A stretch of DNA of 64,000 nucleotides, taken from positions 1 through 64,000 of the forward strand of contig NZ_JABJVM010000002.1 of the NCBI RefSeq assembly GCF_013820765.1. Direction: 5' to 3'. Made by a program: the position numbers and the translations under genes. A model generated the notes under the pieces. That model was not told where the DNA came from, did not search any database, and saw only the letters and a list, made by a program, of their open reading frames with translations. The stretch comes from Paenilisteria rustica (GTDB lineage Bacteria; Bacillota; Bacilli; Lactobacillales; Listeriaceae). Each line of letters begins with the position of its first letter. Positions within the stretch are counted from its first letter, which is position 1. Shown piece by piece: positions 32,187-44,725 of this stretch.

Positions 32187-35100
32187 ATGGGATTTGTTCA
32201 TTTACAAGTAGCTAGCGCGTATGATTTGCTATCGAGTACGGCGGCTATTGACGGGATTATTGAGAAAGCGCAACAATTTCATTATCCAGCAGTCGCGATT
32301 ACGGACCATAATGTGATGTATGGCGTTATCGAATTTTATCAAAAGTGTCATGCGGCGGGGATTAAACCGCTTATCGGGATGACGATTTCAGTGGAAGGCG
32401 TGACGCAACCGCTTGAGACTTACGAACTACTCCTACTCGCGAAAACGACGCAAGGCTACCGTAATTTGCTCAAAATTTCAAGTGCCATCGAAACGCGTGA
32501 GGAGCAGAAACTACCTATAAAATGGCTAGAATCATATCGAGACGGCTTGTTGCTATTCTCGCCGGGAGAAGCTGGAGAAATTGAACGCTTGATTCGTCAG
32601 GAATTACACGAAGATGCTCGTCTAGTCGTGGCAAAATGGCAGGAAATTGCGGGGGCGTCTGGTTTTTATATGACCTTGCAAAAGGAAAATCCACATTATG
32701 AGGCTGTTCATGATTTTTGCGAGGCGGAGCAAATCCCAGCGGTTGCGACGAAAAATGTGCAGTATTTAGAACCAAAAGGTGTTCGCAGTACGGAAATTTT
32801 GCGCGCGATTCGAGATAATGAGACTGTATCATGGCACAATTTACCGCTCGCTGGAGGGGCTTATTTTGCGGCACCAGAGGATATGGAAAACTTGTTTACA
32901 TCGCCTTTTGAGAAGGAAGCATTGGCGTTAACGGCGAAAATTGCTGATATGTGTGACGTAGAAATTGCGATGGATCAACATTTATTGCCTAAGTTCCCGC
33001 TGGCAGAAGGCTTTGAAGCAGGACCGGTGTTGAAAGATTTATGTTATGAAGCACTTAGAATCCGTGTTGCGAATCTTGATGGCAGCTATTGGGAGCGCTT
33101 GGATTATGAGTTGAAAGTCATTCAGGATATGGGCTTTTCCGACTATTTCCTTATTGTATGGGATGTCATGAAATATTCACGAGAGAATGGGATTCTAACG
33201 GGACCAGGGCGAGGATCTGCGGCAGGATCGCTCGTTTCTTACGTCCTGCAAATTACGGATGTGGACCCGATTCAATACCAACTTTTATTTGAGCGATTCC
33301 TGAATCCGGAACGTATTAGCATGCCTGATATCGATTTGGATTTCCCGGACAATCGTCGAGATGAGGTCATTTCCTATGTGGTTAGCAAATATGGCACGCA
33401 ACATGTCGCCCAAATTGGCACGTTCGGAACGCTAGCTGCCAAAGCTGCGGTGCGAGATACAGCGCGGACATTTGGCTTGAATTCTGTCCAATTATCCGAC
33501 TGGTCAAAGCTTATTTCACGGGAACTTGGTATGACGCTAACCAAGGCGTATGAACAATCTACAGCATTACAACGTCATATCATTAGCTCCGAACAAAACC
33601 AACTTATCTGGGAAATTGCGACTGAAATCGAAGGCTTGCCACGCCATATTTCCACACATGCCGCGGGGGTCGTTATTAGTGACGAACCACTCGTGGATCA
33701 GATTGCCTTGCAAAAAGGGAGTGGAGATGCACTTCTGACGCAATTTGCAATGGGTGATCTGGAAAAAATCGGACTTCTAAAAATGGATTTCTTAGGTCTT
33801 CGAAATTTAACGCTACTCGATCGAACATTGAAAAACGTCAATTATATCCGCGATACAGAGCTGACATTGCAAGATATCCCGCTCGACGATGCTAAAACGC
33901 TACAAATTTTCCAAAAAGGGGATACGACTGGTATTTTCCAATTTGAATCAGATGGAATCAGGCGTGTATTAAAGCATTTACGCCCAACTTCTTTTGAAGA
34001 TATTGTCGCGACTAATGCGCTTTATCGTCCAGGCCCGATGGAACAAATCGATACTTTTATTGCTCGGAAACATGGGAAACAAGAAATTGTTTATCCACAT
34101 CCCGATTTAGAGCCGATTTTAGGCGTTACGTATGGCATTATCGTCTATCAAGAACAGATAATCCAAGTCGCGTCCGCTATGGCAGGTTTTTCGCTCGGTG
34201 AGGCCGATTTACTTCGACGTGCAGTCAGCAAGAAGAAGGCGGATGTCTTAGAAGAAGAACGCATTCATTTTGTGTCTGGTGCGGTCAAAAAAGGCTACAC
34301 ACAAGCGAGCGCGGATGAAGTCTATGATCTGATTGTCCGATTTGCGAACTACGGTTTCAATAGAAGTCACGCGGTAGCCTATTCCAAAATCGCGTTCCAA
34401 CTTGCCTACTTAAAAGCCAATTATCCAGCCGCATTCATGGCTTCACTTCTTAGCGCGGTCATTGGAAACGACGATAAAATCAGCCAATATATCACGGAAG
34501 CAAAAAACTACGGCATCAAAATGCGAGGTCCATCGATTAATCGCAGCTACTATCATTTTCAAGTGGAAGAGGACGCGATTAGGTTCAGTTTGCGCGTGAT
34601 TCGTAAAGTCCCAAGTAAATTCGTACTTGCGATCGTTAACGAGAGAAAAGGAGCTCCGTTCAAGGATTTCTTTGATTTTTGCGAACGAATGCCTCAAAAG
34701 CAGCTAACGAAACAAGTTCTAGAAGCGCTTATTTACGCAGGCTGTTTCGATGAATTTGGCAAAGATCGCGCTACCTATATGGCATCAATGGACGCAGCAC
34801 TGCAATATGTTAGTTTGCTCGGCGACGATGAAAAAGGAATCAATCTCTTCACGACAGACGATGAATTATTCCGCAAAATGAAACCGAAATATCGCGAAGC
34901 TAGTCCACTTCCAATCGATGAAAAACTAGAAAAAGAAAAAGAATACGTCGGGCAATATGTTTCTGCACATCCCGTCACGTTCTATCAAGATAAATTAAAA
35001 TTACTTGAAATAACGCCCTTATCGCAAATCAAAGTCGGTAAAATTTACAAAATCGCGGCGTATATTCACGATATCAAAACCATCCGTACGAAAAAAGGTG

Positions 35101-35510
35101 AATCGATGTGTTTCCTTACAATCAGTGATGACAGCCGCGAAATAAGTGCAGTCATGTTCCCTGAAACCTATCGGAAATACACAGAACTAGCCGAAAAAGG
35201 ACTTATTGTACTGCTACAAGGCAAAGTAGACCAGCGAAATGGGGAATTACAGCTTGTCATCAATAAAGCAGAGAATGTAAAAGACATCGAAGTTCCCAAA
35301 CGTGCTTTTGTGCGAATTAAAGAAGCAAGCCAGTTGGAACAATTAAAGCCGATTTTATTATCCAATCGTGGGGATATCAGCGTTATTTTGCATGATGAAA
35401 CAACGAAGAAAACCACACAGTTACAGCCGAAATTTAATATTAATGGAAGCCCAGAAACAGCGAAAGCAATCACAGAACTCCTCGGTGAAGGCAATTTTAT
35501 CATTCGTTAG
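32187..35510 (+). CDS. dnaE: DNA polymerase III subunit alpha, DnaE
   Basis: The second replicative polymerase of Firmicutes, which extends RNA primers before handing over to PolC, and also acts in error-prone synthesis. The 1107-residue protein has an N-terminal PHP domain (ITDHNVMYG and following), the polymerase core with GPGRGSAAGSLVSY and the catalytic aspartates in PDIDLDFPDNRRDEV, a tandem helix-hairpin-helix region, and an OB fold (KIYKIAAYIHDIKTIRTKKG). The ATG at 32187 follows GAGGAGA. It stands alone upstream of accDA. Confidence 0.96.
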   Translation: MGFVHLQVASAYDLLSSTAAIDGIIEKAQQFHYPAVAITDHNVMYGVIEFYQKCHAAGIKPLIGMTISVEGVTQPLETYELLLLAKTTQGYRNLLKISSAIETREEQKLPIKWLESYRDGLLLFSPGEAGEIERLIRQELHEDARLVVAKWQEIAGASGFYMTLQKENPHYEAVHDFCEAEQIPAVATKNVQYLEPKGVRSTEILRAIRDNETVSWHNLPLAGGAYFAAPEDMENLFTSPFEKEALALTAKIADMCDVEIAMDQHLLPKFPLAEGFEAGPVLKDLCYEALRIRVANLDGSYWERLDYELKVIQDMGFSDYFLIVWDVMKYSRENGILTGPGRGSAAGSLVSYVLQITDVDPIQYQLLFERFLNPERISMPDIDLDFPDNRRDEVISYVVSKYGTQHVAQIGTFGTLAAKAAVRDTARTFGLNSVQLSDWSKLISRELGMTLTKAYEQSTALQRHIISSEQNQLIWEIATEIEGLPRHISTHAAGVVISDEPLVDQIALQKGSGDALLTQFAMGDLEKIGLLKMDFLGLRNLTLLDRTLKNVNYIRDTELTLQDIPLDDAKTLQIFQKGDTTGIFQFESDGIRRVLKHLRPTSFEDIVATNALYRPGPMEQIDTFIARKHGKQEIVYPHPDLEPILGVTYGIIVYQEQIIQVASAMAGFSLGEADLLRRAVSKKKADVLEEERIHFVSGAVKKGYTQASADEVYDLIVRFANYGFNRSHAVAYSKIAFQLAYLKANYPAAFMASLLSAVIGNDDKISQYITEAKNYGIKMRGPSINRSYYHFQVEEDAIRFSLRVIRKVPSKFVLAIVNERKGAPFKDFFDFCERMPQKQLTKQVLEALIYAGCFDEFGKDRATYMASMDAALQYVSLLGDDEKGINLFTTDDELFRKMKPKYREASPLPIDEKLEKEKEYVGQYVSAHPVTFYQDKLKLLEITPLSQIKVGKIYKIAAYIHDIKTIRTKKGESMCFLTISDDSREISAVMFPETYRKYTELAEKGLIVLLQGKVDQRNGELQLVINKAENVKDIEVPKRAFVRIKEASQLEQLKPILLSNRGDISVILHDETTKKTTQLQPKFNINGSPETAKAITELLGEGNFIIR

Positions 35511-35708
35511 CCTTTTAAAAAATAAAAAAAATATGGTATAGTAGTGTGACGGATTAAAGGGTACTAGTTAATTTCGGCATCCCAGTTGTACTCATACAGA
35601 GAAATTTAGATAAGACAAATGCGCCAAAAAATGCTACTATGGAAAGTGGACAAAAAATATTTGAAGCGCGGATTAGAAAAGAGATTGTTTCAAAAGGGGG
35701 TTCATCCT

Positions 35709-36584
35709 TTGTTAGGAGATTTATTTACAAAACCAAAGAAAAGGAAATATGCAACGATTCCTTCAGACGGCTCTAAGCCAGATGTTCCAGAGGGTATTAT
35801 GACTAAATGTCCTTCATGTAAGAAAATTATGTACTCCAAAGAATTACAGAAGAACTTGAAGGTTTGTAGCTATTGTGGCTACCATCATTCGCTCGGAGCT
35901 CAAGAAAGAATTGCGTACTTAGTAGACGAGGATTCATTTTCTGAGTTAGACGGCAATTTAACGACTGCAAATCCGCTTGGGTTTGAAGATTATATGGATC
36001 GAATTGTAAAAGATAAGAAGAAAACAGATTTGAACGAAGCTATTTTGACTGGAACAGCAACGATTGCGACACTGCCATTTGTGGTGGCTGTGATGGATTC
36101 TCGGTTCCGGATGGCAAGTATGGGTTCGGTTGTTGGAGAAAAAATCTTGCGCAGTGTGGAAAAAGCAGACGAATTAGGTGTTCCTTTTGTGATTTTCACG
36201 GCATCAGGTGGCGCTCGGATGCAAGAAGGTATGGTTTCATTAATGCAAATGGCTAAAACATCAGCCTCCTTCAAACGTTTTAGCAACCACGGAGGACTCG
36301 CGATTTCCATCATGACGCATCCAACAACAGGAGGCGTTTCCGCAAGTTTCGCTTCGTTGGGTGACTACAATTTTGCAGAACCGGGAGCGATGATTGGTTT
36401 TGCGGGACGTCGTGTTATTGAGCAAACAGTTCGCGAAGATTTACCAGAGGACTTCCAAACAGCGGAGTTCTTATTGAAGCACGGGCAGCTGGATGAAGTT
36501 GTATCACGCTTAGATATGCGCGAAACATTGCGTTTCCTCTTAGATATCCACACGAAAAAGGAGGATTCGGCAAATGGCAAATGA
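35709..36584 (+). CDS. accD: acetyl-CoA carboxylase, carboxyltransferase subunit beta
   Basis: With AccA it transfers the carboxyl group from biotin to acetyl-CoA, the first step of fatty acid synthesis. A four-cysteine zinc ribbon (CPSCKK...CSYCGY) precedes the crotonase-like domain. I use the TTG at 35709, giving a 291-residue protein beginning (M)[13 protein letters not shown] as in other Firmicutes, with AAAAGGGGG 8 bases upstream. A longer in-frame ATG at 35619 lacks a ribosome site. The accA start lies 11 bases before its stop. Confidence 0.94.
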   Translation: MLGDLFTKPKKRKYATIPSDGSKPDVPEGIMTKCPSCKKIMYSKELQKNLKVCSYCGYHHSLGAQERIAYLVDEDSFSELDGNLTTANPLGFEDYMDRIVKDKKKTDLNEAILTGTATIATLPFVVAVMDSRFRMASMGSVVGEKILRSVEKADELGVPFVIFTASGGARMQEGMVSLMQMAKTSASFKRFSNHGGLAISIMTHPTTGGVSASFASLGDYNFAEPGAMIGFAGRRVIEQTVREDLPEDFQTAEFLLKHGQLDEVVSRLDMRETLRFLLDIHTKKEDSANGK

Positions 36585-37530
36585 GCTAGAATTTGAAAAA
36601 CCGATTTTAGAATTACAAACAAAAATTGCCGATCTCAAAGAGTACAATGAGAAGTCGGATGTCGATTTGTCGAAGGAAATTGTGAAGTTAGAAATCCGCC
36701 TTGGCAAACTAGAGGACGCAATTTATGGCAATATGTCTGCATGGGATAAATTCCAAGTGGCACGCCATCCAGAACGTCCAACAACATTGGATTATATTCC
36801 GTTCGTGTTCGACCAGTTTATGGAATTGCACGGCGATCGTTATTTTGGCGATGATGCAGCGATTGTCGCGGGTGTGGCAACGTTTAACGGCACACCAGTG
36901 ACGGTTATCGGTCACCAACGCGGGAAAGATACCAAAGATAATCTGCATCGCAATTTCGGAATGCCACATCCGGAAGGCTTCCGTAAAGCGTTGCGATTAA
37001 TGAAACAAGCCAACAAATTTGGACGTCCAATTATCTGTTTCATCGATACGAAAGGCGCCTATCCAGGTCGTGCCGCAGAAGAACGCGGACAAAGCGAAGC
37101 GATTGCGCGTAACCTTTATGAGATGAGTGATATGACCGTGCCAATTATTTCAATCGTTATCGGTGAAGGTGGAAGTGGCGGAGCTTTGGCGCTAGGCGTA
37201 GGCAATCAAATCTACATGCTAGAAAATGCGGTTTTCTCCGTTATTTCACCAGAAGGCGCAGCTGCGATTCTCTGGAAGGACGCAAGCCTTGCCAAACAAG
37301 CCGCTGAGTCGATGAAAATAACAGCAACGGACCTATTTGAGCTAGGCATCACGGACGGCATCATTCCGGAAATTCGCGGTGGAGCCCATCGCAATGTGGA
37401 AGAACAAGCCGCACTTATTTCTGCTGTCATCCGCAAAAGTTTGAATTCGTTATCAGCACTTGACGGCGAACAATTGGCGAATCAACGGTATGAGAAGTTT
37501 AAGAAAATCGGTGTTTATGAAGAATTATAA
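36574..37530 (+). CDS. accA: acetyl-CoA carboxylase, carboxyltransferase subunit alpha
   Basis: Partner of AccD in the carboxyltransferase heterotetramer. The 318-residue protein has an N-terminal coiled coil ([16 protein letters not shown]...[10 protein letters not shown]) and a crotonase-fold domain with [11 protein letters not shown] and the oxyanion-hole segment [12 protein letters not shown]. Overlaps the accD end by 11 bases and has its own AAGGAGG, so it is translationally coupled. Confidence 0.95.
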   Translation: MANELEFEKPILELQTKIADLKEYNEKSDVDLSKEIVKLEIRLGKLEDAIYGNMSAWDKFQVARHPERPTTLDYIPFVFDQFMELHGDRYFGDDAAIVAGVATFNGTPVTVIGHQRGKDTKDNLHRNFGMPHPEGFRKALRLMKQANKFGRPIICFIDTKGAYPGRAAEERGQSEAIARNLYEMSDMTVPIISIVIGEGGSGGALALGVGNQIYMLENAVFSVISPEGAAAILWKDASLAKQAAESMKITATDLFELGITDGIIPEIRGGAHRNVEEQAALISAVIRKSLNSLSALDGEQLANQRYEKFKKIGVYEEL

Positions 37531-38810
<1,280 letters not shown>

Positions 38811-38820
38811 TACAACGATA

Positions 38821-38853
38821 GAGGTTTCTAGTTTTGCATAACTTAGAAGCCTC
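38821..38853 (+). terminator. hairpin after pfkA
   Basis: GAGGTTTCTA (38821-38830) pairs with TAGAAGCCTC (38844-38853). The T tract is poor (CTTCCT), so it may act as a partial terminator or a stability element. Confidence 0.5.
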
Positions 38854-38958
38854 TTCCTACGGATTAAAATGAAAATAGGCATGAAAACAGGCTACATAAA
38901 CACGTGCCTAAAAAAGAATGAAAAGTTTGGTCAACATGCACATAAATTCACAAAACCC

Positions 38959-38987
38959 TTGAACGCTAGTGAAGTTACTGGTAAAAT
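38959..38987 (+). promoter_or_regulatory. promoter of pyk
   Basis: TTGAAC (38959-38964), a 17-bp spacer and TAAAAT (38982-38987). This allows pyk to be transcribed independently of pfkA. Confidence 0.75.
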
Positions 38988-39048
38988 GGGGCGGATGAGT
39001 TTATAATAAGTAATGAATGAATAGGTATTCTTAGGAGGAGTATAAAAG

Positions 39049-40806
39049 ATGAAAAAAACTAAAATTGTTTGTACGATTGGACCTGCAAGTGAAACGGTAG
39101 AAACATTAGTACAATTAATCGAATCAGGTATGAACGTATGTCGTCTTAATTTTTCACATGGTGATTATGAAGAGCACGGCGCGCGTATCAAAAATATTCG
39201 TGAAGCTGTCAAAATTACGGGAACAGAAGTAGCGATTTTACTTGATACAAAAGGCCCTGAAATCCGTACGAACGATATGGAAAACGGTAAATTAGAATTT
39301 GCAAAAGGGGACACTGTTCGCGTAGCAATGGAAGAAGTCCTTGGAACAAAAGAAAAATTCTCCGTAACGTACACAGAACTATTTGATGACGTAGAAATCG
39401 GTTCAACTATTCTTTTAGATGATGGCTTAATCGGTCTTGAAGTTATCGAAAAAGACGCTGCTAACCGTGAACTAGTAACATATGTTCAAAACCCAGGCGT
39501 ACTTAAAAACAAAAAAGGCGTGAACGTGCCAAACGTATCGATCAACCTACCTGGTATCACGGAAAAAGATGCAAATGATATCCGTTTTGGTCTAGAACAA
39601 GGAATCGACTTTATCGCGGCATCATTCGTTCGTCGCGCAACAGACGTTCTTGAAATCACAAAAATTCTAGAAGAAAACAATGCAACACACGTACAAATCA
39701 TTCCTAAGATTGAGAACCAAGAGGGCGTTGACAATATCGACGAAATCCTACAAGTATCTCAAGGTCTAATGGTTGCTCGTGGTGACCTAGGCGTTGAAAT
39801 TCCTGCTGAAGAAGTTCCGATTGTTCAAAAACAACTAATCAAAAAATGTAATAAGCTTGCAAAACCTGTTATTACAGCAACACAAATGTTAGATTCTATG
39901 CAACGTAACCCGCGTCCAACTCGCGCAGAAGCAAGTGATGTAGCCAATGCCATTTTTGATGGTACAGACGCAATCATGCTTTCAGGTGAAACAGCAGCTG
40001 GGGACTATCCAGTTGAATCCGTACAAATGATGACTAAAATTGCGCTACGTGCCGAAGAAGCACTAGTTGCTCAAGATAAATTTGCACTTAAAGCACACCA
40101 AAATTCAGATATGACAGAAGCAATCGGTCAAGCAGTTGGTCACACAGCGCGCAACTTGAACGTACACACAATCGTTGCAACAACGCAAAGTGGTCACACA
40201 GCACGCATGATCTCGAAATACCGTCCAAAATCACATATTTTAGCGGTTACTTTCAACGAACGCGTATGTCGCGGACTATCTCTAGTATGGGGCGTATACC
40301 CACGTCTAGCAGAACCAATCGCTAATACAGATGACATGTTCGACCTTGCAGTAAAAGAATCCTTAGCATCAGGACTTGCAAAACAAGGCGACCTAATTAT
40401 CATCACTGCCGGTGTTCCAGTTACAGAATCCGGTACAACCAACCTAATGAAAATCCAATTAATCGGTGACAAAGCAGTATCAGGGCACGGAATTGGTTCG
40501 ACTTCCGTTATCGGTAAGGCAGTTGTTGCTAAATCGAATAAAGAAGCACTAGACAAAGCTGTAGAAGGCGGCATTCTTGTTGTTAAAACGACAGACAAAG
40601 AAATGTTACCAGCATTCGAGAAGAGTGCAGCAGTTGTTGTAGAAGAAGGCGGTCTAACTAGCCACGCAGCCGTTGTTGGAATCACACTAGGAATTCCAGT
40701 AATCGTAGGCGCAACAAACGCAACAGACCTTGTCAAAGACGGCGAAACAGTAACCGTCGACGCACGCCAAGGTAATGTTTACAATGGTAAAACGGCTACT
40801 CATTAA
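39049..40806 (+). CDS. pyk: pyruvate kinase
   Basis: Converts phosphoenolpyruvate and ADP to pyruvate and ATP. The 585-residue protein has the standard barrel ([10 protein letters not shown], then [20 protein letters not shown] and the ESGE-type [12 protein letters not shown]). It also has the extra C-terminal PEP-utilising domain found in Bacillus and Listeria enzymes, with its His539 in [11 protein letters not shown]. Ribosome site TAGGAGGAG. The downstream spacer carries the second copy of the structured element, then a terminator. Confidence 0.96.
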   Translation: MKKTKIVCTIGPASETVETLVQLIESGMNVCRLNFSHGDYEEHGARIKNIREAVKITGTEVAILLDTKGPEIRTNDMENGKLEFAKGDTVRVAMEEVLGTKEKFSVTYTELFDDVEIGSTILLDDGLIGLEVIEKDAANRELVTYVQNPGVLKNKKGVNVPNVSINLPGITEKDANDIRFGLEQGIDFIAASFVRRATDVLEITKILEENNATHVQIIPKIENQEGVDNIDEILQVSQGLMVARGDLGVEIPAEEVPIVQKQLIKKCNKLAKPVITATQMLDSMQRNPRPTRAEASDVANAIFDGTDAIMLSGETAAGDYPVESVQMMTKIALRAEEALVAQDKFALKAHQNSDMTEAIGQAVGHTARNLNVHTIVATTQSGHTARMISKYRPKSHILAVTFNERVCRGLSLVWGVYPRLAEPIANTDDMFDLAVKESLASGLAKQGDLIIITAGVPVTESGTTNLMKIQLIGDKAVSGHGIGSTSVIGKAVVAKSNKEALDKAVEGGILVVKTTDKEMLPAFEKSAAVVVEEGGLTSHAAVVGITLGIPVIVGATNATDLVKDGETVTVDARQGNVYNGKTATH

Positions 40807-40813
40807 TAGAAGT

Positions 40814-40936
40814 GCTGAGGAAGCCCGTTAGACCCGAAAAAATTTGTTAGGGGCCGCAGTGAAAACCCGTTCTTGGTTTTTGCGGAGGGCACGAAAATTT
40901 CGAGGGTCTGGCTTCCGAAGCTGGATCCGGAGTCGC
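40814..40936 (+). other. structured element, copy 2, 5' part (after pyk)
   Basis: Aligns with 17898-18020. Outer stem GGAAGCC (40819-40825) pairs with GGCTTCC (40910-40916). AAAACC (40862-40867) pairs with GGTTTT (40875-40880) around the same CGTTCTT loop as copy 1. A CGAAAATTTCG palindrome also lies here (40892-40902). Paired positions differ from copy 1 on both sides, so the fold is preserved while the sequence drifts. Starts 8 bases after the pyk stop. Confidence 0.75.
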
Positions 40937-40965
40937 AAGTCACGACGCAACCCAAGGAAGGTAGC

Positions 40966-41029
40966 TTCATTGCATTCATCTGCATATTGAGGTTCTAAAA
41001 AAGCAAATAACGCTTTTCAAGAACCACAA
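40966..41029 (+). other. structured element, copy 2, 3' part with terminal hairpin
   Basis: The first 31 bases match the end of the 59-nt repeat in the malE-malF spacer at about 26 positions. TTGAGGTTCT (40987-40996) then pairs with AGAACCACAA (41020-41029) apart from one A-A mismatch, with an inner AAAAGC / GCTTTT hairpin. The equivalent stem after malE reads GGATCT / AGATCC. Confidence 0.7.
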
Positions 41030-41031
41030 CA

Positions 41032-41059
41032 AAGCTGGATCCGAAGGCGCCAAACATGT
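41032..41059 (+). repeat. partial third fragment of the structured element
   Basis: AAAGCTGGATCCGAAGGCGC and the following CAAACATG resemble the 3' edge of the 5' part of copy 1 (from 18001, GAAGCTAGATCCGGAGGCG and then AAACATG) and of copy 2 (40917). It looks like a remnant of a further copy. Confidence 0.55.
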
Positions 41060-41082
41060 TCTACTCTAAACTAAAAACACAG

Positions 41083-41125
41083 AACCAGATCACAATCCCT
41101 AACCCGGATACTGATCTGGTTTTTC
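41083..41125 (+). terminator. terminator downstream of pyk
   Basis: AACCAGATCA (41083-41092) pairs perfectly with TGATCTGGTT (41112-41121), followed by T. The pyk transcript would therefore include the structured element as its 3' untranslated region. Confidence 0.85.
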
Positions 41126-41213
41126 TAATCTTTTTCCGCAACACCATCTTCTTTCTCATTTCTCCAAAACTACGCTATAATAAAAAAGAAACCACACAAA
41201 GGAGGTCGCCATT

Positions 41214-41594
41214 TTGAAAAAAATAATTTACTACTGGGCTGCATACGGCTTATTAGAACTACTCACCTACATCCTCCTGTTCCAATGGATTGGCTTCTGG
41301 CCACTATTATTCATCCAAATCGCATCGACAGCATTTGGCATATTCATCGTCAAGCGTTTATGGCGTGGTATCACTCAAAACATGCGCGAAGGAAAAACAA
41401 TATCCCCGTACTTATTAGACACGATTTGCCTACTCTTAGCGGGAATACTACTCGTCATCCCAGGCATTATCACATCTATCTGCGGATTACTCCTATTCCT
41501 ACCATTCATACGTTCCTGGATGAAACCGCGCATCAATCGCTGGATAGAACGCCGAATGAGTCAAGGTAACTTCACTTATTTCGATATGAAATAA
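41214..41594 (+). CDS. FxsA-family membrane protein
   Basis: A 126-residue protein with three to four hydrophobic segments and a basic C-terminal tail, the layout of the FxsA/YtzA family (named for suppression of phage T7 exclusion in E. coli; native role unknown). The start is a TTG with AAAGGAGGT 6 bases upstream. It lies between pyk and the UPF0756 gene, as in other Listeria. Confidence 0.82.
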   Translation: MKKIIYYWAAYGLLELLTYILLFQWIGFWPLLFIQIASTAFGIFIVKRLWRGITQNMREGKTISPYLLDTICLLLAGILLVIPGIITSICGLLLFLPFIRSWMKPRINRWIERRMSQGNFTYFDMK

Positions 41595-41717
41595 TAGGTC
41601 ATTGGCTTTTCTTATCTATTTTCAGATATACAATAAGTATCGCTTTACATCAAGGGGTGTAGATGTGTTATAATACAACTAATCTGACGTTTTCTCAGAA
41701 GGAAAGGTTTGTTCTTC

Positions 41718-42179
41718 TTGTTTACAGAAAGTATGCTATTTTTATTACTATTTCTCGGACTTGGGTTACTAGCGAAAAATAACTCGCTTATTATTGCGGT
41801 TGCTGTCGTGATTTTGCTGAAACTTTTCCATGTGGATGGTAGGATTATGGAAACGATTCAATCGCGAGGAATAAATTGGGGAGTAACGGTGATTACAGTT
41901 GCCATCCTAATTCCAATTGCGACGGGACAAATTGGGTTTAAAGACTTAATAGATTCCTTTAAATCGGCGGCTGGTTGGATTGGCTTGCTGGCGGGGATTG
42001 CGGTTTCAATTTTGGCAAAAAAAGGCGTCGGTTATATGGCGGTGGATCCACAAGTGACGGTATCACTTGTTTTTGGTACGATTTTAGCTGTGGTACTATT
42101 TCGCGGAGTTGCGGCGGGGCCGGTTATCGCGGCAGGTATTGCCTACGTACTTATGCAAGGTGTCGCTTTATTCAAATAA
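41718..42179 (+). CDS. UPF0756 (DUF441) membrane protein
   Basis: A 153-residue protein with four or more hydrophobic segments and the family pattern LLAKNNSLIIAVAVVILLKL. The function is unknown. The TTG at 41718 gives the start MFTESMLF seen in relatives and has GAAGGAAAGG (41698-41707) upstream; the in-frame TTG at 41709 is too close to it. Precedes citZ. Confidence 0.85.
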   Translation: MFTESMLFLLLFLGLGLLAKNNSLIIAVAVVILLKLFHVDGRIMETIQSRGINWGVTVITVAILIPIATGQIGFKDLIDSFKSAAGWIGLLAGIAVSILAKKGVGYMAVDPQVTVSLVFGTILAVVLFRGVAAGPVIAAGIAYVLMQGVALFK

Positions 42180-42243
42180 ATTAATAAAAAAGACAACTAC
42201 ATAGCAGATGACGCTAAATTTTATATTGTTAGGGGGAAAAATA

Positions 42244-43365
42244 ATGACGGTTTCAAGAGGTTTGGAGAATGTATATGTTGCGGAGACGTCGATTAGTTCT
42301 ATTTTAGATGACATGCTGACTTACGTTGGCTATGGTATTGATGATCTGATGGAAAGTAATGCAACATTTGAAGAGGTTATTTATTTACTTTGGCATTTAC
42401 GCCTGCCGAATGCGGAAGATTTGGCGAAATTTACAGGCGAAATTCGTGAAAATATGGCGGTTTCGGAGACGATTATTACGAGTTTACGTTTGCAACATCA
42501 CCAGAAATTACATCCGATGAGTGTTTTGCGGACGACGGTTTCGATGCTCGGCGTTTTTGATACGGAAGCGGAGATGGATGACGGGGAAGCTGTTTACCGT
42601 AAGGGGATTCGTTTACAAGCGAAGATGCCGACGATTGTGGCAGCATTTTCACGGATTCGTCGCGGCTTGGATCCTATTCCGCCACGCGATGATTTGAGCA
42701 TGGCCGCGAACTTTTTATACATGTTAACTGGCGAAGATGCTACTTATTTGGAAGTCGAAGCGATGAACAAAGCGCTGGTGCTACATGCGGATCATGAATT
42801 CAATGCGTCTACGTTTACTGCTCGTGTTTGTGTGGCGACGTTATCCGATGTTTACTCTGGCGTAACCGCTGCGATTGGTGCGCTTAAAGGGCCGCTTCAT
42901 GGTGGCGCGAATGAGCGTGTGATTGACATGATTGAAGAAATTAAAGAAAAAGGTCATGCACGCGAATATATCCAAAATAAGATTGATAACAAAGAGAAGA
43001 TTATGGGCTTTGGACACCGTGTTTATCAAGGTGGCGACCCGCGTGCGATGCATTTGAAAGAAATGGCGCGTAAGCTTACTGAGAAAAAAGGCGAGCCAGA
43101 ATACTACGATATTTCCGCGGATGTGGAAGAGGCTGTTTGGGAATTTAAACACTTGAAACCGAATGTCGATTTTTATTCGGCGTCTGTCTATCACGCGCTT
43201 AATATTGATCACGACTTGTTTACGCTTGTTTTTGCGATGAGTCGCGTATCGGGTTGGTTGGCGCATATCTTTGAACAATACCGTGATAACCGCTTGATTC
43301 GTCCACGTGCTATTTATGTGGGGCCGGATTCAAGAGACTATATTCCTGTCACAGAACGGGACTAA
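42244..43365 (+). CDS. citZ: citrate synthase
   Basis: Condenses acetyl-CoA and oxaloacetate. The 373-residue protein is a short Gram-positive type enzyme: His in [10 protein letters not shown], His in [13 protein letters not shown] and the catalytic Asp in [13 protein letters not shown]. Start at 42244 behind TAGGGGGAAA. The isocitrate dehydrogenase gene begins 22 bases after its stop. Listeria is described as having an incomplete citrate cycle, so this pair mainly supplies 2-oxoglutarate. Confidence 0.96.
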   Translation: MTVSRGLENVYVAETSISSILDDMLTYVGYGIDDLMESNATFEEVIYLLWHLRLPNAEDLAKFTGEIRENMAVSETIITSLRLQHHQKLHPMSVLRTTVSMLGVFDTEAEMDDGEAVYRKGIRLQAKMPTIVAAFSRIRRGLDPIPPRDDLSMAANFLYMLTGEDATYLEVEAMNKALVLHADHEFNASTFTARVCVATLSDVYSGVTAAIGALKGPLHGGANERVIDMIEEIKEKGHAREYIQNKIDNKEKIMGFGHRVYQGGDPRAMHLKEMARKLTEKKGEPEYYDISADVEEAVWEFKHLKPNVDFYSASVYHALNIDHDLFTLVFAMSRVSGWLAHIFEQYRDNRLIRPRAIYVGPDSRDYIPVTERD

Positions 43366-43387
43366 AATTTGCGAGGGGGAAATTAAT

Positions 43388-44656
43388 TTGACACAAGGTG
43401 AAAAAATTCAAGTAGTAGACGGTGTTTTAAAAACGCCAAATAATCCAGTGATTCCGTTTATCGAAGGCGATGGCACAGGTCCAGATATTTGGCGTGCGTC
43501 TAAGCGCGTACTCGATGCGGCTGTTGAAAAAGCATATAACGGTGAGAAAAAAATCGATTGGAAAGAAGTTCTAGCGGGTGAAAAAGCATTCAATCAAACG
43601 GGCGAATGGTTACCGCAAGCGACACTTGACACAATCGATGAGTATTTGATCGCGATTAAAGGACCACTTACAACGCCAATCGGTGGTGGGATTCGCTCGT
43701 TAAACGTAGCGCTTCGTCAAGAATTAGATTTATACGTATGTCTGCGTCCAGTTCGCTATTTTACAGGGGTTCCATCTCCGGTGAAGCGTCCTGAGGATAC
43801 GGATATGGTTATTTTCCGTGAGAATACGGAGGATATTTACGCTGGGATTGAGTTTAAAGAAGGTAGCGATGAGGCGAAGAAATTGATTGCTTTCTTGCGT
43901 GATGAATTTGGCGTGAATAAAATTCGTTTCCCTGAGACTTCTGGGATTGGTGTGAAGCCTGTTTCTAAAGAAGGAACGGAGCGTTTGGTGCGTGCGGCGA
44001 TTGAATATGCGATTAGAGAAAACCGCAAATCATTGACGCTTGTGCATAAAGGAAACATTATGAAATTTACAGAAGGCGCGTTCAAAACGTGGGGCTATGA
44101 CCTTGCAGAACGCGAATTTGGCGATAAAGTTTTCACATGGTCTGAATATGATCGTATCGTGGAGGCAGAAGGTGTCGATGCAGCTAACGCGAAACAAGAC
44201 GCGGCACTTGCGGCAGGCAAAATCTTAGTCAAAGATTCGATTGCGGACATTTTCTTGCAACAAATTTTGACACGTCCAGCGGAATTCGATGTTGTGGCGA
44301 CGATGAATTTGAATGGGGATTATATTTCCGACGCGCTTGCGGCTCAGGTTGGCGGCATTGGTATCGCGCCTGGTGCGAATATTAACTATTTGACAGGGCA
44401 CGCGATTTTTGAGGCGACACATGGTACGGCTCCGAAATACGCGAACCTTGATAAGGTGAATCCATCCTCGGTTATCCTTTCTGGAACGTTGCTACTTGAG
44501 CACATCGGATGGGGCGAGGCGGCAGCTTTAATTATTAAATCAATGGAAAAAACAATCGCTGACAAAACGGTTACTTACGACTTCGCACGTTTAATGGATG
44601 GCGCGACAGAAGTGAAGTGTTCCGAGTTTGCAGATGCCTTAATTCGCAATTTTTAA
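43388..44656 (+). CDS. icd: NADP-dependent isocitrate dehydrogenase
   Basis: Oxidises isocitrate to 2-oxoglutarate for glutamate synthesis. The 422-residue protein has the substrate segment [27 protein letters not shown] (Ser near residue 103), the EN-rich [11 protein letters not shown] and the metal-site [25 protein letters not shown] start at 43388 with GAGGGGGAAA upstream. Co-transcribed with citZ and closed by a strong terminator. Confidence 0.95.
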   Translation: MTQGEKIQVVDGVLKTPNNPVIPFIEGDGTGPDIWRASKRVLDAAVEKAYNGEKKIDWKEVLAGEKAFNQTGEWLPQATLDTIDEYLIAIKGPLTTPIGGGIRSLNVALRQELDLYVCLRPVRYFTGVPSPVKRPEDTDMVIFRENTEDIYAGIEFKEGSDEAKKLIAFLRDEFGVNKIRFPETSGIGVKPVSKEGTERLVRAAIEYAIRENRKSLTLVHKGNIMKFTEGAFKTWGYDLAEREFGDKVFTWSEYDRIVEAEGVDAANAKQDAALAAGKILVKDSIADIFLQQILTRPAEFDVVATMNLNGDYISDALAAQVGGIGIAPGANINYLTGHAIFEATHGTAPKYANLDKVNPSSVILSGTLLLEHIGWGEAAALIIKSMEKTIADKTVTYDFARLMDGATEVKCSEFADALIRNF

Positions 44657-44668
44657 GCGATAAAAGAT

Positions 44669-44725
44669 ACCGTGTTTTGAAGTGGGAGAGAACGTGTGGC
44701 TGCCATTTCAAAACATGGTTTTTTT
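44669..44725 (+). terminator. terminator of citZ-icd
   Basis: ACCGTGTTTTGAAGTGG pairs with CCATTTCAAAACATGGT over 17 bases (with G-U pairs), then seven T. Confidence 0.85.

Noticed and set aside
35545..35585. FapR-like operator before accD (GGGTACTAGTTAA)
   Set aside because: Only one half resembles the FapR palindrome and the second half is missing; I could not support it.
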